A DNA stretch of 64,000 nt from the NCBI GenBank assembly GCA_013396995.1, contig VWZP01005794.1, positions 2,670,629 to 2,734,628 on the forward strand, read 5' to 3'. The notes beneath the pieces were generated by a model that had not been told where the DNA came from, made no database searches, and worked only from the letters and a program-made list of their open reading frames with translations. Shown here piece after piece: positions 11,901-24,277 of the stretch; the stretch's first letter is position 1; each line of letters opens with the position of its first letter. The position numbers and the translations under genes are program-made. The stretch is from Dicaeum eximium. Its lineage: Eukaryota; Chordata; Aves; Passeriformes; Dicaeidae.

Positions 11901-14900
11901 TTGTCAAACAGGGAAGGGCTTAAGCAGAAATTAGGTCAGAGCACCAAAGAAGAGTGGCTGGGAGAATCAAGGGCATCCTAAAGCAGATGAAAACCAGAAA
12001 GAATATTAGGGCTGCAAAGTGAAAATCTGGAACTAAAATGGCAGATACCAAATACAACTTCAATCCTTAATAAAAGCAATGCCAGAAATCAGCCAAGGGT
12101 ACATCTAAACCATTACAAAAATAGAGTAAAATAAAAAATGTAGTAAAAAGCTCTTTAGAAGGGTGCTCCTAGAGGATGAAGGAGGCTATTCCAGTAATAG
12201 AGATGTCTGTGTGTAATATTTTCAAATGTTTCCAAGGCAGAAGGGTATTTGCACCTTCATTGCATACATAATGAGACATCAGAATGCAGAAAAGCTTTAT
12301 AGGAAATTTTATAAAAAAATGGAAAAGAGACACTAAAGTGTTAGCTGCATAGTTAGAAGAGTATAGAACTTGGCTTCACAAGCAAGCTGAAAAGATTTGG
12401 TAAAGAAAATAATAAAGCTACTTATTGGGGACTCAGACTTAAGTACCAGATAGACTTTTCATACCTAACATTTCAAGGAATTAAATGCCAAAGGCTGTAT
12501 CTAATCCAGTCCTTAGCCTCCAACTTGTATTGTTTTATAGAATGATTGTGCAACTCTCTTTTTAAACAGTATTTTTCAGCAAAGAATATATTTATCTTGA
12601 TTTATCAGCCTATTGCTTTGAACCTGATCTAGTGAAAATAAGCAGGATGTGAGACAACAATTTAGAATACTGGCCTATTCTTCAAAAAAAATTAACCCTG
12701 GGGATTTCTGTAAAAGAAAACAAAGAACATCCTGGAGGTGAAAATTCTACGGCCAGACCCACAAAGAATTAGGTCCTATTATATTGCAGTCTCTGACTCT
12801 CAGCAGTTGTGACAAACAATCAGGCAAGTAGCCTGAAATTCTAAGCAACGTGGCCAGGCTGATCCTTGGTGTAACTCCATTTATTTGGAGGAATTTGTAT
12901 CCCAGACAACTGTTGCGTTGAGTCTAATTCAAACCTGAGGTAAGCAGCTCCAAGTCCCTTGGTACCAGTGCAGTACGACCAGCTTAGCACGGGAGACCTG
13001 GATTTGCCACGTGTCCCTTGTATCGGATTGATTCTGCAAAACTCCAGTTTGTCAGCCCTTTGATATCTCCAGTCCCAGGAGAACTGCCCCCTTCTAGTAC
13101 TGCATTGATTCACTGCTTAGCTGACCTTTACAAATGCACCTGGATAGAATGGAATTTAGTTATATAATGTCTTTCATTCAGGAGATGTCTCCAATCACTG
13201 ATAAACCATTAATATATGAAGATAATTTGAAGATAAATACAAAAGCAGTTGTAAATTAAGCAGTGGTACCTATAGTACCTTCAATACAACACTATTACAA
13301 ATGAAAAAAGGAAACATTGGTTGTATCTGAGTGTTTTTCTCCTTCCAATTTAAATTAATTGGGGGTTTAAGTATACACTAAACTGTAGCATAAACATACA
13401 TGTAACTCATTTCACTAGTTCTTTTGGTTTTAAAATTATTCTGTTTCTTACAGATTAAAAGTATGTATTTTAATTGCTTTTCAGAATCAGTTGAAGGTGA
13501 ATCTATGCAGTTATTTTTGATATGTGTGAGGCTGTGCCTTGTAGGTTTTGAATATTTGTCTCCACAAACCTACCTATTGACCATAATAAACCATTTTTTT
13601 TCAGGTCCATTAATTCCTTTCTATTTCCTGATATTTCTCTATCAGAGAGGTAAAGAATCATCATCAGGCACTTCATCTGAAAGATTGAAAATGTTTTAAA
13701 CAATACAGAAGCAATAGAGCAGTATGCTGAAACGTTAAAAATGTTTGCAGGCCTCCAAAGCCATTATGTCCCTGACATGCCTTTATATTCACCCTGAATT
13801 GTGTGATCCTTTATAGGACTCCTAGCAGATGAATTGCCTGGTCTGCTTGTGAGTCCAGGGAGCTATAGCATGGCAACAAAAAGCACATGAAGCACTTGTT
13901 TTGCTCGAAATGCAAAGGACAAACAGGACAAACACAAGAAATGCCACTCTCTAAGCCTGAAAATACAGGAAACTGTAGAATAAGGAAATACAAGGAATTT
14001 GGGGACCTTCAGAAATGCAGACAAGCCCCTCCTTTGCCTTGTACCAGCTGTGGTTGCCTGATGTCAAATGCTGCCTTTCTGGTGCATGTTTTGTATTTGC
14101 TTGCTACCAATGTAATATAACCACAAACAATGAATGGATCCTCAAACATACCTTTGTGAAAAAACCTTGTAAGTCCTCAGAGATAACTGTCTTGTTCCTA
14201 AACACAGCTCTGTAAATCCACTCCATTGGGCTGTGGATTTCCCACTGCTCTGGGCCAGCTAATGGGTGGTTATGAAATGCCAAGATCTGGTACATACAGA
14301 CCTCTTTGAGTATTGGGAACTTTTCAAATATAGAATTTTTTTTTTTTAAAGTGGCTACAGTAGATAGTAGCAGATGGCTTCCTCTGTCTGGTGAATCTTT
14401 CTTCATTTGTGGCTCATTGAACTAGTAGTGTCATTACTGTCTAGCACATTAATTTGGAATCCATGTGCTAAACTTCATTGCAAAATTCTAGGATGAAGAC
14501 ATTTGATTTGTGTGCACAATAGCTACTATTTCTTATTCAATATGGTAAAACAGTTACAGTTCCTTCTAGATATTTTTCAATCTGTATTTTCAGCTCTCAT
14601 CTACTATTTGATTGGGAAAACAGGCTTCATGAATCTGTTTCTAGTTGCTGGGAAGTTAATGCAGGAACATATTTTTTTCCTAGTGACTTTGAAACAAGCT
14701 TAAAAAGAAAATCCCCTTATAAATTAATCTAACATTACATATATTTCACAGTTACAGCTGCACTTTTCAATTTTTTTCAACCTTTTTCTCAGCACAGGAT
14801 GTATTGAAGAACTTCACATTTCACATACTGCACTGTTCATCTCTACAACATGAGGCAATTTGCACTGGAAGCATATGTTTAAAAAAACTTGGAAATTGAT

Positions 14901-14937
14901 CTTCAGCATTATGTAGTGGATTTCCTCAGGCCTTTTA
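11901..14937. other. Non-coding sequence, weak old-repeat traces
   Basis: Mostly unique sequence. Around 12745-12900 the phrases 'ccagacccacaaagaat' and 'ggtgtaactccattta' recall old amniote interspersed repeats, but I cannot support a family. The 90-codon minus frame at 12841-13113 lies over this piece and is not recognisable. Other frames (13424-14406) look random. Confidence 0.5.
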
Positions 14938-14957
14938 GTGATTAAAATTTTAATCAC
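14938..14957. repeat. Perfect 20-bp palindrome
   Basis: GTGATTAAAA is followed immediately by its reverse complement TTTTAATCAC with no spacer. Another GATTAAA occurs just downstream (14962 onward). It belongs to no element that I recognise. Confidence 0.85.
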
Positions 14958-15009
14958 CTGATGATTAAAGGTTTCATTACCAGGCAATTATCACTTTGAG
15001 CGTAAGGCG

Positions 15010-15330
15010 TTTAATTCCGTTTTGGAAGTGGAACCATCAGTGGTTGGGGATCACAAAGTCGGATGGAGCACAGGCAGCAATTAAATATTTGCAGACTGAC
15101 CAGACAAGGTCAGGGGGAAGGGAGAGCTCCAGGGTGGAGGTGCATGAACAGCAGAAGGATCCCTCCCAGCAGCAGAACGAGGTTTGGGTCGTACAAAGGA
15201 GACACCAGGGTGCAGCAAGGACCAGCAGTGGCCTGGGTGGCAGGAGCAGGGCAGCTGCAGGGCCAGCAGGGCAGGCCCAGCTCTGGGCATCAGGCATCTC
15301 CCTGGGGATGGGGAAGGTTGTTCTGGCATG
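15010..15330. other. GC-richer block of unknown origin
   Basis: This 300-bp stretch is distinctly richer in G and C than its surroundings and is full of CAGCAG, GGCAGG and CCAGG-type words. It gives overlapping open frames on both strands (up to 113 codons on minus, 15081-15422), none with a recognisable domain. CpG is scarce, which argues against a CpG island or a young LTR. It may be a decayed repeat or a piece of transcribed non-coding DNA. Confidence 0.4.
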
Positions 15331-15676
15331 ATAATGGGGATCTTAAGGCAGAATAAATCTTGCCTAAAAATTGGGCAAGAATATTTGCATAAGGCTTCTG
15401 TGTGTTTTGAGATGGAAACCATTGGTAAAATCTGAACTGTTTATTGTAGTACATTTTAACACGAGTCATAATTGATGTTGTTTTCCATAAAAATATATGT
15501 TTAGCTGGAAAACGTCACTCTGTTACCCCAGGAAAACTGAATTGCAAGATTAATTTTTTTGTTTTTTTTTTCAGAACTGTAGATTTTGCATATTGGCATT
15601 GAATTTTGAGATGCCAAGCTGGAAGCTGATTAGTTCTTTTCTTAGCTCTTGCTAGTTTTAGCTGCCTCTAAATCCT

Positions 15677-15720
15677 CTTTTTTTCCTTTTTTTTTCCTTT
15701 TCTTTTTTCCTTTTTTTTAT
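15677..15720 (+). repeat. T/C-rich pyrimidine tract
   Basis: Runs of 6-9 T separated by CC, about 44 bp. It lies 150 bp before the (AAG)n purine repeat, so a pyrimidine tract and a purine tract sit close together on the same strand. Confidence 0.75.
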
Positions 15721-15863
15721 TCACTAACAGGAACAGTCTAGTCCCAGAAGGAACCTAATATTCATTTATCTGTGAGCAAACTGAATTTATTATTTAATTA
15801 TAAAATATGTACAGTAGATATTAGAATATTAGAGCTGGAAGATGTTAGAATTCTGCAATCTAC

Positions 15864-15947
15864 AAGAAGAAGAAGAAGAAGGAAGAAGAAGAAGAAGAAG
15901 AAGAAGAAGAAGAAGAAGAAGAAGAAGAAGAAGAAGAAGAAGAAGAA
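15864..15947 (+). repeat. (AAG)n trinucleotide microsatellite
   Basis: About 84 bp of AAG units with a single interruption (GGAAG) near 15880. In one frame it encodes a poly-lysine run, giving a spurious 64-codon frame at 15772-15966. Pure GAA/AAG tracts of this length are mutable and can form triplex DNA. Confidence 0.95.
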
Positions 15948-18900
15948 TGAAGACCAGATTTTTTAAAAAATACCTTTTCCTGACTCAGTTCCATAGCTCA
16001 CTTTGGTATTAGAAGATGAATTCATATAACAGATGAATAATCCATATAAACTATGGAGCTTAATATATTACTTTAGAGCTGTTGTACTGTTTCAAAGTAA
16101 CATAGGGGTATGAAACTATAACTAGCCATTCAGAAGAATAGACGTTCACTTTTTCTTTTTTTTTCCTCTTTTTCTCTTGCTTTTTCTTCACCAGTCAAGC
16201 GCCATTCTAGTGATCAATTACCAGCCTAAAATTCACAGTGTTTGTAGCAGATTCAGTAAATACATGAAGGAAAAAAAAATCCAAATATTTCCCCATGTAT
16301 TACCTAACATGTTTTTTTTGGTAGAAGAGAGATGTAACATTGAACCAAGCATTGGACTAAGTCCTGTCTGTAACTCTGTTGCCAGAGAGCAATCAAAAAG
16401 AAGTATCAGAATGAGCCAGGCACTACATGAGATATGTAGGAATTAGTGAATGTGAGTTGTAAGTTTTTTTCCCCAAACGTGAAGTTCAAAAAAGTTCAAT
16501 ACACTGTTACAATATTTAAAGAATGAATGCCTGATTATGATCTGGTGTTTTGGGAACAGCAAATAGTACACTAAATTGTTCTATCACCTGAAGAAATAGT
16601 GTCAAGTAACAAGCAAAATTCTCCTTGCAAAGCAGCTCCTGAAGAGATATTGTAACTTGATTTTGTTTTTCTTTTGTGAATGATATAAATCATGAAGACT
16701 GCACATGTCCTTATATAATTTTTATTTAAAACACAGTAATTAAAATGGCCTCTACTATACTACTATACAATGGCCTATACTTGAATAATTGCCTTGAGAC
16801 AAACTGAATTCCAGTATGGAACCAAGGTCTGAATGGTTTTGTCTATTTTTCATAATGATGAAATACTATGAATTCATGTAGAGAATACCCTACAGATGTC
16901 ATAAACACAGCTGCAGCTTTTCAAAGATAGGTGTTCATGTGACCTATAGAATGAATGGGGTATGATTTATCTCATATTAATTTCAGCCATCTGCAGAAAT
17001 TCACCTGACTACTTTTACCTTCTCTACCTCTCTGCCTACCTCAGAAGAAAAGGGCTTATGTCCTTGAAGACCTTATTTTTGTCTGCAAACTGCAAAGTGG
17101 CCTGAAACAGGCAGGTGCATTGTGGATATTTATGTCTGATGACAGGAATTTTATCCTCAGGAATATGAAGGTTTTCTCAGGTGTTCATGGTCAGCTTTCA
17201 TTTTTATAAACCCTGAATCTGGATCATCAGCAGCTTGTCACATTACTGCTAGGATAAGGTGAGTCATGCCCTGATAAGGTTCTGAGTCTTTTTTTTTGTG
17301 TTGGGGGTGGGTTTTTGTTTAACCAGAGCACACGATTATGCAGATTAAAAATCCTTAGACCAATGTTATTGCAAACAAATTAGTTGGTGTGAATAGAGCC
17401 CCCAGTCTTTCCTCTCCTTTAGCAGTCAGGCATTTTGCTTCTGAGCTGCTAACAACACATCTCAGAATGAAATGAATTCTACAGCACGACCTGCAGCTAC
17501 CAATGAGCCATTAGGCAGCAACTTAAGTGAGAGGAATTAACCTAGCAGTTGCTATACTAGCAAAAATTACCTCTGTACCTTAAGGGTTTATTTTTCCCCC
17601 CTTTCTTGATTTAAGTACAAGGCTACCATACAGCGTCAAACAAATAACTTTTTTTTTTTTTAATACCACAGCAAATTAGTAAATCTGTATATAAATACAG
17701 TAAATACTGTATATAAAATTAAATTCTGATGGATTTTGTGTAATGATACTGATAGAAAACCCATGAAAAGTCATGACTTATTGAAGTTGAAGGGTGAGAG
17801 AAAATCTTGAGATACTTAGCAAGAGTGATCAAGTTAAGCTTTTTCTGGCTTTTAAAGAAAAGTCTTTTTGAGGAAGCTATTTGGAGACAGGCAGAACAAT
17901 TTCTGAAGGAAAATACAAAAGCACTGACATAGAAAAAGGCCTAAACAGTTAATTAGATTTACAGAGGTAGTACCTGGTTAACTGGGTATAACCCTATGAT
18001 AAACTAAATTAACAGGGGATGAGACTTTTATAAAACTGTCTTTGTTAAAAAGACTTGGTTCAAAACTGTATAAAGGAAATTGTCAAAAGTACTTTGAAAA
18101 CATAATTATTACATTAATTAAAGTGTAATTAATCAACCTTCCACTTCATTATTAAATTAATAAACATATAATATGGAAAAGAAATGAGGGATTTAGAAAC
18201 TATAGATACATTTATTAAATCCGTGAAAGTGCAGTGAGCGGACGAAAAAGGAAATGTTAAATTATCTAAATACATCTCACATTTACCACGAGATGCAAAA
18301 GAATTCAGTTCTGCTTTATGCATTTTCCTATGAGATCACCTGCACACAGAAAATTTGGTTTAGGAGATTTCATTTCTAGTAGCAATCAGTCTCAGTTCAG
18401 GAGATTAATAGATCACACTAGAGTTGCAAGGGATGGTATGAATACCTGAGCATGGTCTCCCAATTAATTAGGAATAAGTGATGTCAGTTACAGCAATATA
18501 AAGACACCTGTTTTAAAACTTTAAATTCAGAAAAGATACACAGAGTTGATCTGCAAGAACCAATAAGAGCCAGGATTCAACATTAGAACCTCCTTTGTCC
18601 TTCCTTATCTTCTAGTAGTCCATGATTGATTCTGAGCTGTCTGAAGATAGGAAGACAGACAGAACAATGGAGAGAAGTTAGGACTGTGAAAGTGCTACAA
18701 AACAGCAATTTCACAAGCTACTCATTTGAGTTTTACTTATAGATTAATGGATTAATACATTATATGAAACAAGTCAAACTATTCTACTGCATCTCATTTT
18801 TATTTCTTGTAGCTCATTAAGTTTTTAAAGCTTTGAGAAATCTTTAAATATGTAGATACTGGCTGAACAGCTTTGTTCCAATATCAGTCTCCCAATTGAC

Positions 18901-20054
18901 ATAGCAACTACTTTGTTACTTATGCTGCTAACTGTCCCCCTTTTAATGCATCTGAAGGCTTTGCTACTCTTCCAGTCAGCAAGTTCTTCCACTATGTATC
19001 TCACCATTTTCATATATTCATATATGAAATATCTATTTCATATATATTTTTTATAGCATTCAAATTAAGTTTTGAATGGATCACTTCACCATGTAATCTA
19101 GATCACATTCTGTAACTTGTCTTGCTTAATCATCATCCATTATACTTTTGATCTTTCAATCACTCACAGATCTTCCCATATTTTGATTATTTCGTATCTA
19201 ACTCTAGCTCATTTAGATGAATATTGACATAAACATTGATATTAACATTATTTCTGGTCAACCCAGAACCTGACAAGAAACCTACTTATTCAGCAAAAAT
19301 TCCACTTTCCTTGTTTTCTCTTGAGATCTGCTAGTCAGCTCTAATCCAAATGACCTGAGAACTGTTGATATTGCATAATGCTACCCTTTTTAGTCATCAT
19401 ATGAAGGGACAATAAACTGAAAATGTTGATACAAAAAACAAAAGTGTATTGTATGTGCTTATTTATCTTTTTCTTATTCAAAGTACTGATAAGAAAAGAC
19501 TGTAAATCTGACTTTCGTCAGAATATTTGACCTAGTTACTCTTGATGCTTGATTAAAAATCTGTATTATATATAAATTAGAAAGACTAAGGCTTTCCCAA
19601 ACATTGTTGTTTGTGAAAATTCATCAGTTTGTGGGCACTTATCTCAAGGTACAGGTGCTTTGCAAAGTGCTAGTCATTAATTTTATCAAGAATGCAGACA
19701 ATATAAAACCTTGTGTGTATGAATTTATAACTAGCATTAAGATGGTCAGGACAGTAAATAACAGAAGAGGTTACCATCACAGAGTGATCAGTGTTGTTCA
19801 GTTAAATTGTTACTCTCCAACCAAGCATGATTTCAAAAAGCTGAAGGTAAGTTAAAATTGATCTGAGGACGAGGAATGAACGTTCTAGGTAAGTGATGAA
19901 AACACTCTTTTGGAAAACAGTCATTCAGAAGGTACACTGGAGACATATGAATATCTTGACATGCTAGTGCAACTTCTGGATAAACAAGAAGAGGGCTGTA
20001 GAGAAAGGATATTCCATTGAAGGCAGCTAGTGAGACTATTGCTATATTGCTATA
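15948..20054. other. AT-rich non-coding sequence, no gene seen
   Basis: Holds T-runs (16149-16190 area, 17649-17661), a T/G tract at 17288-17320 and an AT-rich double hairpin at 19018-19045. No exon or repeat family is recognised. The frame at 16177-16446 (89 codons) lacks protein features. Confidence 0.6.
19018..19045. repeat. Overlapping perfect palindrome and hairpin (AT-rich)
   Basis: TTCATATATGAA (19018-19029) is a perfect 12-bp palindrome. Overlapping it, ATATATGAAATA (19020-19031), spacer TC, then TATTTCATATAT (19034-19045) make a perfect 12-bp inverted repeat. AT-richness makes chance more likely than in the other hairpins listed here. Confidence 0.8.
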
Positions 20055-20560
20055 AAAGAGGCCGGCCAAGGGATATTATTATCTCCCTCTACCTCTCTCT
20101 TGTGAAACCCCATTTGGATTGCTGCACCACCTCCAGAGTCCCCAACATTAGGAGGACATGAGGCAGTTGGAGTTAGCCCAGAGGAGGCCAGGAAGATGAT
20201 CAGAGGGGTGAAACACCTCTTCTTTGAAAACAGGCTGAAAGTGCTGGGAGAGGGGAACTGCAAGAAAAACAAGGAGGGACTTTTTGCAAGAACATGTAGT
20301 GGTAGGAAAAGGGGAATGGCTTGAAACTGAAAGTGTGTAGATTTAGTCTAGATATTAGGAATAAATTCCTTACTATAAGTGTGGTGAGGCATGGGAACAC
20401 GTAGCCCAAAGAAGTTATGGATGCTGAAAGTGTTTGAGGCCAGGTTGGATGAGCCTTTGAGCAACCTGGACTAATGGAAGGTGTCTCTGCCCAGGACAGG
20501 AGGGGTGGAAATAAATGATCTAAAAGGTTCCTTCCAATCAAAGATAATTTTATTATTCTA
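20055..20560 (+). mobile_element. CR1 LINE, 3' fragment of about 500 bp
   Basis: Consecutive blocks follow the CR1 3' region: 'ccaacattaggagg', 'gaggaggccaggaagatgat', 'gaaaacaggctgaaagt', 'ggaatggcttgaaactgaaa', 'gatattaggaataaattcc', 'gtgaggcatgggaacacg', 'gaggccaggttggatgagcc', then a degraded 'ttattattcta' 3' end. The end of the ORF2-related segment and the whole 3' UTR are present in order. Several indels show age. The 137-codon minus frame (20200-20613) is antisense to this element. Confidence 0.93.
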
Positions 20561-23500
20561 CTGGAACAGTATCTGTTGACCACATTCAAAGAGTAAATTA
20601 GAAAAAGAAACATGTGGTAGGGGGACTCAATTTGTTCAGCTAATCAAAGCGGAGGTTAAAAGGTGATTTGATGGCCATATAGAGATACTTATGTCTACTT
20701 TAAAATTAAATCTGATGAAGGGAAATAAAGGTAAACTTTCAGACTTACAGGCAAAAATATAACAAGATATGCACATTCAACCTTGAAACAGAGACAGTAA
20801 ATGTAATTAACAATTTATCAGGAAAGGCAATAGGTGCACTCTGGCTCTGAGTCTGTAAAATGAGATTAGATATCCTTCTGGAAAACACACTTTGACTCAG
20901 CATCTGAGAAAATCATATCCATTGTAGACCAAGTGATCACAATGGTCTGCACATCAAGCCTATGAATCTATTTGTCAAACAAAAAGCACTGGCAAAGAAA
21001 ATCAAAGAGTAACCTGCCAGAATTTAATCCTGTTGTGGCATCTTGAAATGGCAATATTTTGCTCCCTTGTACTGTGTAAGTGTGTCTGGAGCAATCTGGC
21101 AGATCTCCTGCAGTGAGCTGAATGGTACCCAGGTCTGCCACAACAAGGAAAATAATCAGCTCCCTGCACTGGACAATTCAGGAATGTTGTCAGTACCAAC
21201 ATCCTAGACCAGAGGACACGTTGAAAAAAAATTTCTGAATTATTGGGTTACTGAAGTTTGTTGGTGAAAAGATGACTCCACATGTGGGTACTTCTGTCTG
21301 AAAATTAACCTGGAACTCGCTGAAGGAGAGTCCTGTAAATGATGTGATCTGACCTGAGCAGCTCAAGGAACTCTTCCTGGGTGTCATTTGGCTGGCAATG
21401 TCAGCACCATTTCAATGTAAATCAGCACAGAAAGCCTTCGAAATTAATACATATACATATGCTAGCCATACCCATAGATAAATACATGGAAACAGAAGGC
21501 AGCAAAAAAAACTAACAGAGATAAAAGCAATCTTATTGAAAATTAAATTAAACTATTAAGTAAAATCAAATTAAATTCTAGGGGATAGAGTGTGGTACAA
21601 GATAAAGGCTATTTTATAAACTATTTGAAAAATGAAATAAGGTAAAAATGTCCATTAAACTAAATTACAGCTGAGAAGCAGTTAAAGCATATTACTTTGA
21701 CCTGCTTAGGGTTCTTTTCCCATTACATGGTCATTTTGATCAGCATCAACCTTTTAAGAAATAAACATATTTACCAAAGGTAGCTCACAAGTGTGTTTAG
21801 TGGTTTTTACTAGTAATTTGGCAAAAGGCTGAAAAACACTGTGAGAACTTCAGCAGCAGAACAGCTTGTCAAAATAAAACCTTAAGCAGATGGGTCTAAA
21901 TCACTGGAACTCTACAGCATATGCTGAATGCTTGAGCAGTTCTATGAATAACAGAAAGCTGTCCACAAATGCAGAGGAAAATAGCAGGTGTGAGGCTGAT
22001 GTTATCTCATCTCTATCACATGGAATCCTATCACTGTCAAAAGTCCTGTCTCCTGACTGCTTGAGAAAGTGACTACAAAAGTCTCTGTTGGTGCAGTTAT
22101 TCATAAGAAACATGTCATTTTTTAAATACTGTACCTCAGCCTGTTGCTGACAAAAAAAGGAAATTTATACTGGCACAGAGAGAGGCAGCTATGGCAACAG
22201 TTCCAAGGACGTTTCAAAATCTCTTAATTTCCAATTTACATGAAATGCAGATGTACTTTCTGTTATTCTACAAAATGCATTTCACTTTCTCCACAAAAAA
22301 GTAAGTCTTATTCACAAATATTCTTGTTGATGAATCTCTGCATTCCATGTACCTGTAAGGTCTTACTCCAGTTTAGTGTTCTGAGATAGAAATTGCCTTC
22401 CTGTTCAACTTTTATTTAGCTTCTCTTGGTCAGCTCAGCAAAAGCAAACTTAATTTTGTTCCTATTGCTAGTACTGATTGCTTGTTCCCCAGAAAACTAC
22501 TTAGTATAAAAATTACAGTAGAACTTCTTTCTGGGGCAAGTGCTACAGCCTTTGTCTTCAAGAGCTCTGGCTTCTGTGGCAATCTGTTTCTCTGAGAAAT
22601 AAGGCCCACACAGCAATAACAAGACTTGTTTCTGTAAGTACAATAATATGGCAAGCAGAAGCAGAAAATACAGCCTTTGGCTGGTGATCTTGCATTCTCT
22701 ACATAAATAGGGATCGGTCATACTTGAAGACCTTCAAGCATGAATATTTTTCCCAAAATGTGAATTGATTGTATCTGCAACCTCCAGTATTTAGTATTGG
22801 TGGAAAAGGCAGGCATCCTTCCACTGCTTTATTACTTCTGTGTAGGGTAATAGAAATACTGGTGTTCCCAGAAGCTTTTTGGTTTGAATTATAACCTTAA
22901 AATTGCTTACAGTGATATTTAAAAAAAAAATTATATATATATATATATCAGAATGCAGGTTCTCATCTGCATGAGAATGTATGTTATCTGTCATGATACT
23001 ATATAATTATATCATACTATAAGGATGCTATAGGATACTGTAATGATGCTATGTATGTGTTATCTGTAAAGTGCAAAAACAGGACTACAACTATCTTTTC
23101 AGTATATTCTAAGAATAAATACAAAATTAAATATTATCCATTACTTTTAGCATATATAATCTTACTTCTGTTTATAGAGTGAGCCTATGCAAACTGGGAA
23201 AAAATAAAATAGTCTACTCTTATCTGAGAGTTTTGATGCAATACCCTTCCAAGTAATTCTGGTGTCTGTCTCTGATCCTAGAATTTGGCAGATTGACTAA
23301 TGCCTTTGGAGTCTGGAGTCCAAAGGTGTCTTTTATTTGAATTTCAGAAGTTCAAGCCAAACATTAAGAACAAAGTGAATTTGTACCATACCAGGTGATT
23401 TAACATCATCAACTTGGATGTCATCACAGAGCTGCAAATTAGCTCCTTCTGAGAAGTACTGTTTGGGTCTCAGTCATTTTTGTGATTTAAAAACTATGTT

Positions 23501-24277
23501 GAGATGCAGAAAGGTTCTTTATTTGTATCATAAGGTGCTTTCAAAGATTTTGTGTCTTCAAATAAAACAAGAAGATCATATTTTTTCCATAAAAATTTTA
23601 ATATAATCTGGCAAAAGTCTACAGAAACTAGCAGAGTTCTCATCTTATTTTCAGTGATAATATCTTTCTGACTTTATCTATAGAAAATGCTTTTCGGTGT
23701 GCTTTCTTTTGGGTTTGTCTGTTTGGGGTTTTTTTTTTTTCATAAAAGGGAACTACTATATTTTATGGTGTTTCAGAATTTGGAAAAAAGGGGTTCTGAA
23801 TATAACTGAAATGCTATGTTGTTATTTTGAGTGCAATAGCCTTGGAGCACAAGGATAGATATAGTTTAAGCTTCTGTTGGGAACTAAAAGTCTCAAACAG
23901 TGTCATTAGCTTTCCAGAAGCTTTAGTCCATGATTTGCATAATGCTATGGTACCAAGAAAGAGGCACAGGGAAACTTGTCAGATATTTGGATACCAGTAT
24001 GTTAGTGTGTGCCATCTTTCTCTCCTCTCTCATTTTGTAGAAGAAAATCCAAGGAAAGGGACAATTACATTTTCTTCTTGAGATTAAGGCAGCTAAATAT
24101 AAGTGCCTTTGTATAGTTATCTGAATGACTGTGTGGCTAAACCCACATTATAACCAATGGATATTTGATCTCCTTTTATTCATTGACCAGCAAGTTTGGC
24201 TTCAGCTTATAGTCTAGGGCATCCAAAATATTAATGATGCCATAGGTAGGCAGTGGAATTGAACTACTAGTGGCTGT
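20561..24277. other. AT-rich non-coding sequence, no gene seen
   Basis: Contains a short (AT)n run (22931-22948), an imperfect TGATACTAT/ATGCTAT repeat patch (22985-23055) and a T/G tract (23703-23740). I recognise no coding exon or interspersed repeat. Confidence 0.6.

Noticed and set aside
15772..15966. Poly-lysine frame
   Set aside because: It is a direct translation of the (AAG)n microsatellite.
20200..20613. 137-codon minus-strand frame
   Set aside because: It is antisense to the CR1 fragment at 20055-20560. Similar antisense frames lie over CR1 at 50725-51162 and 59088-59327.
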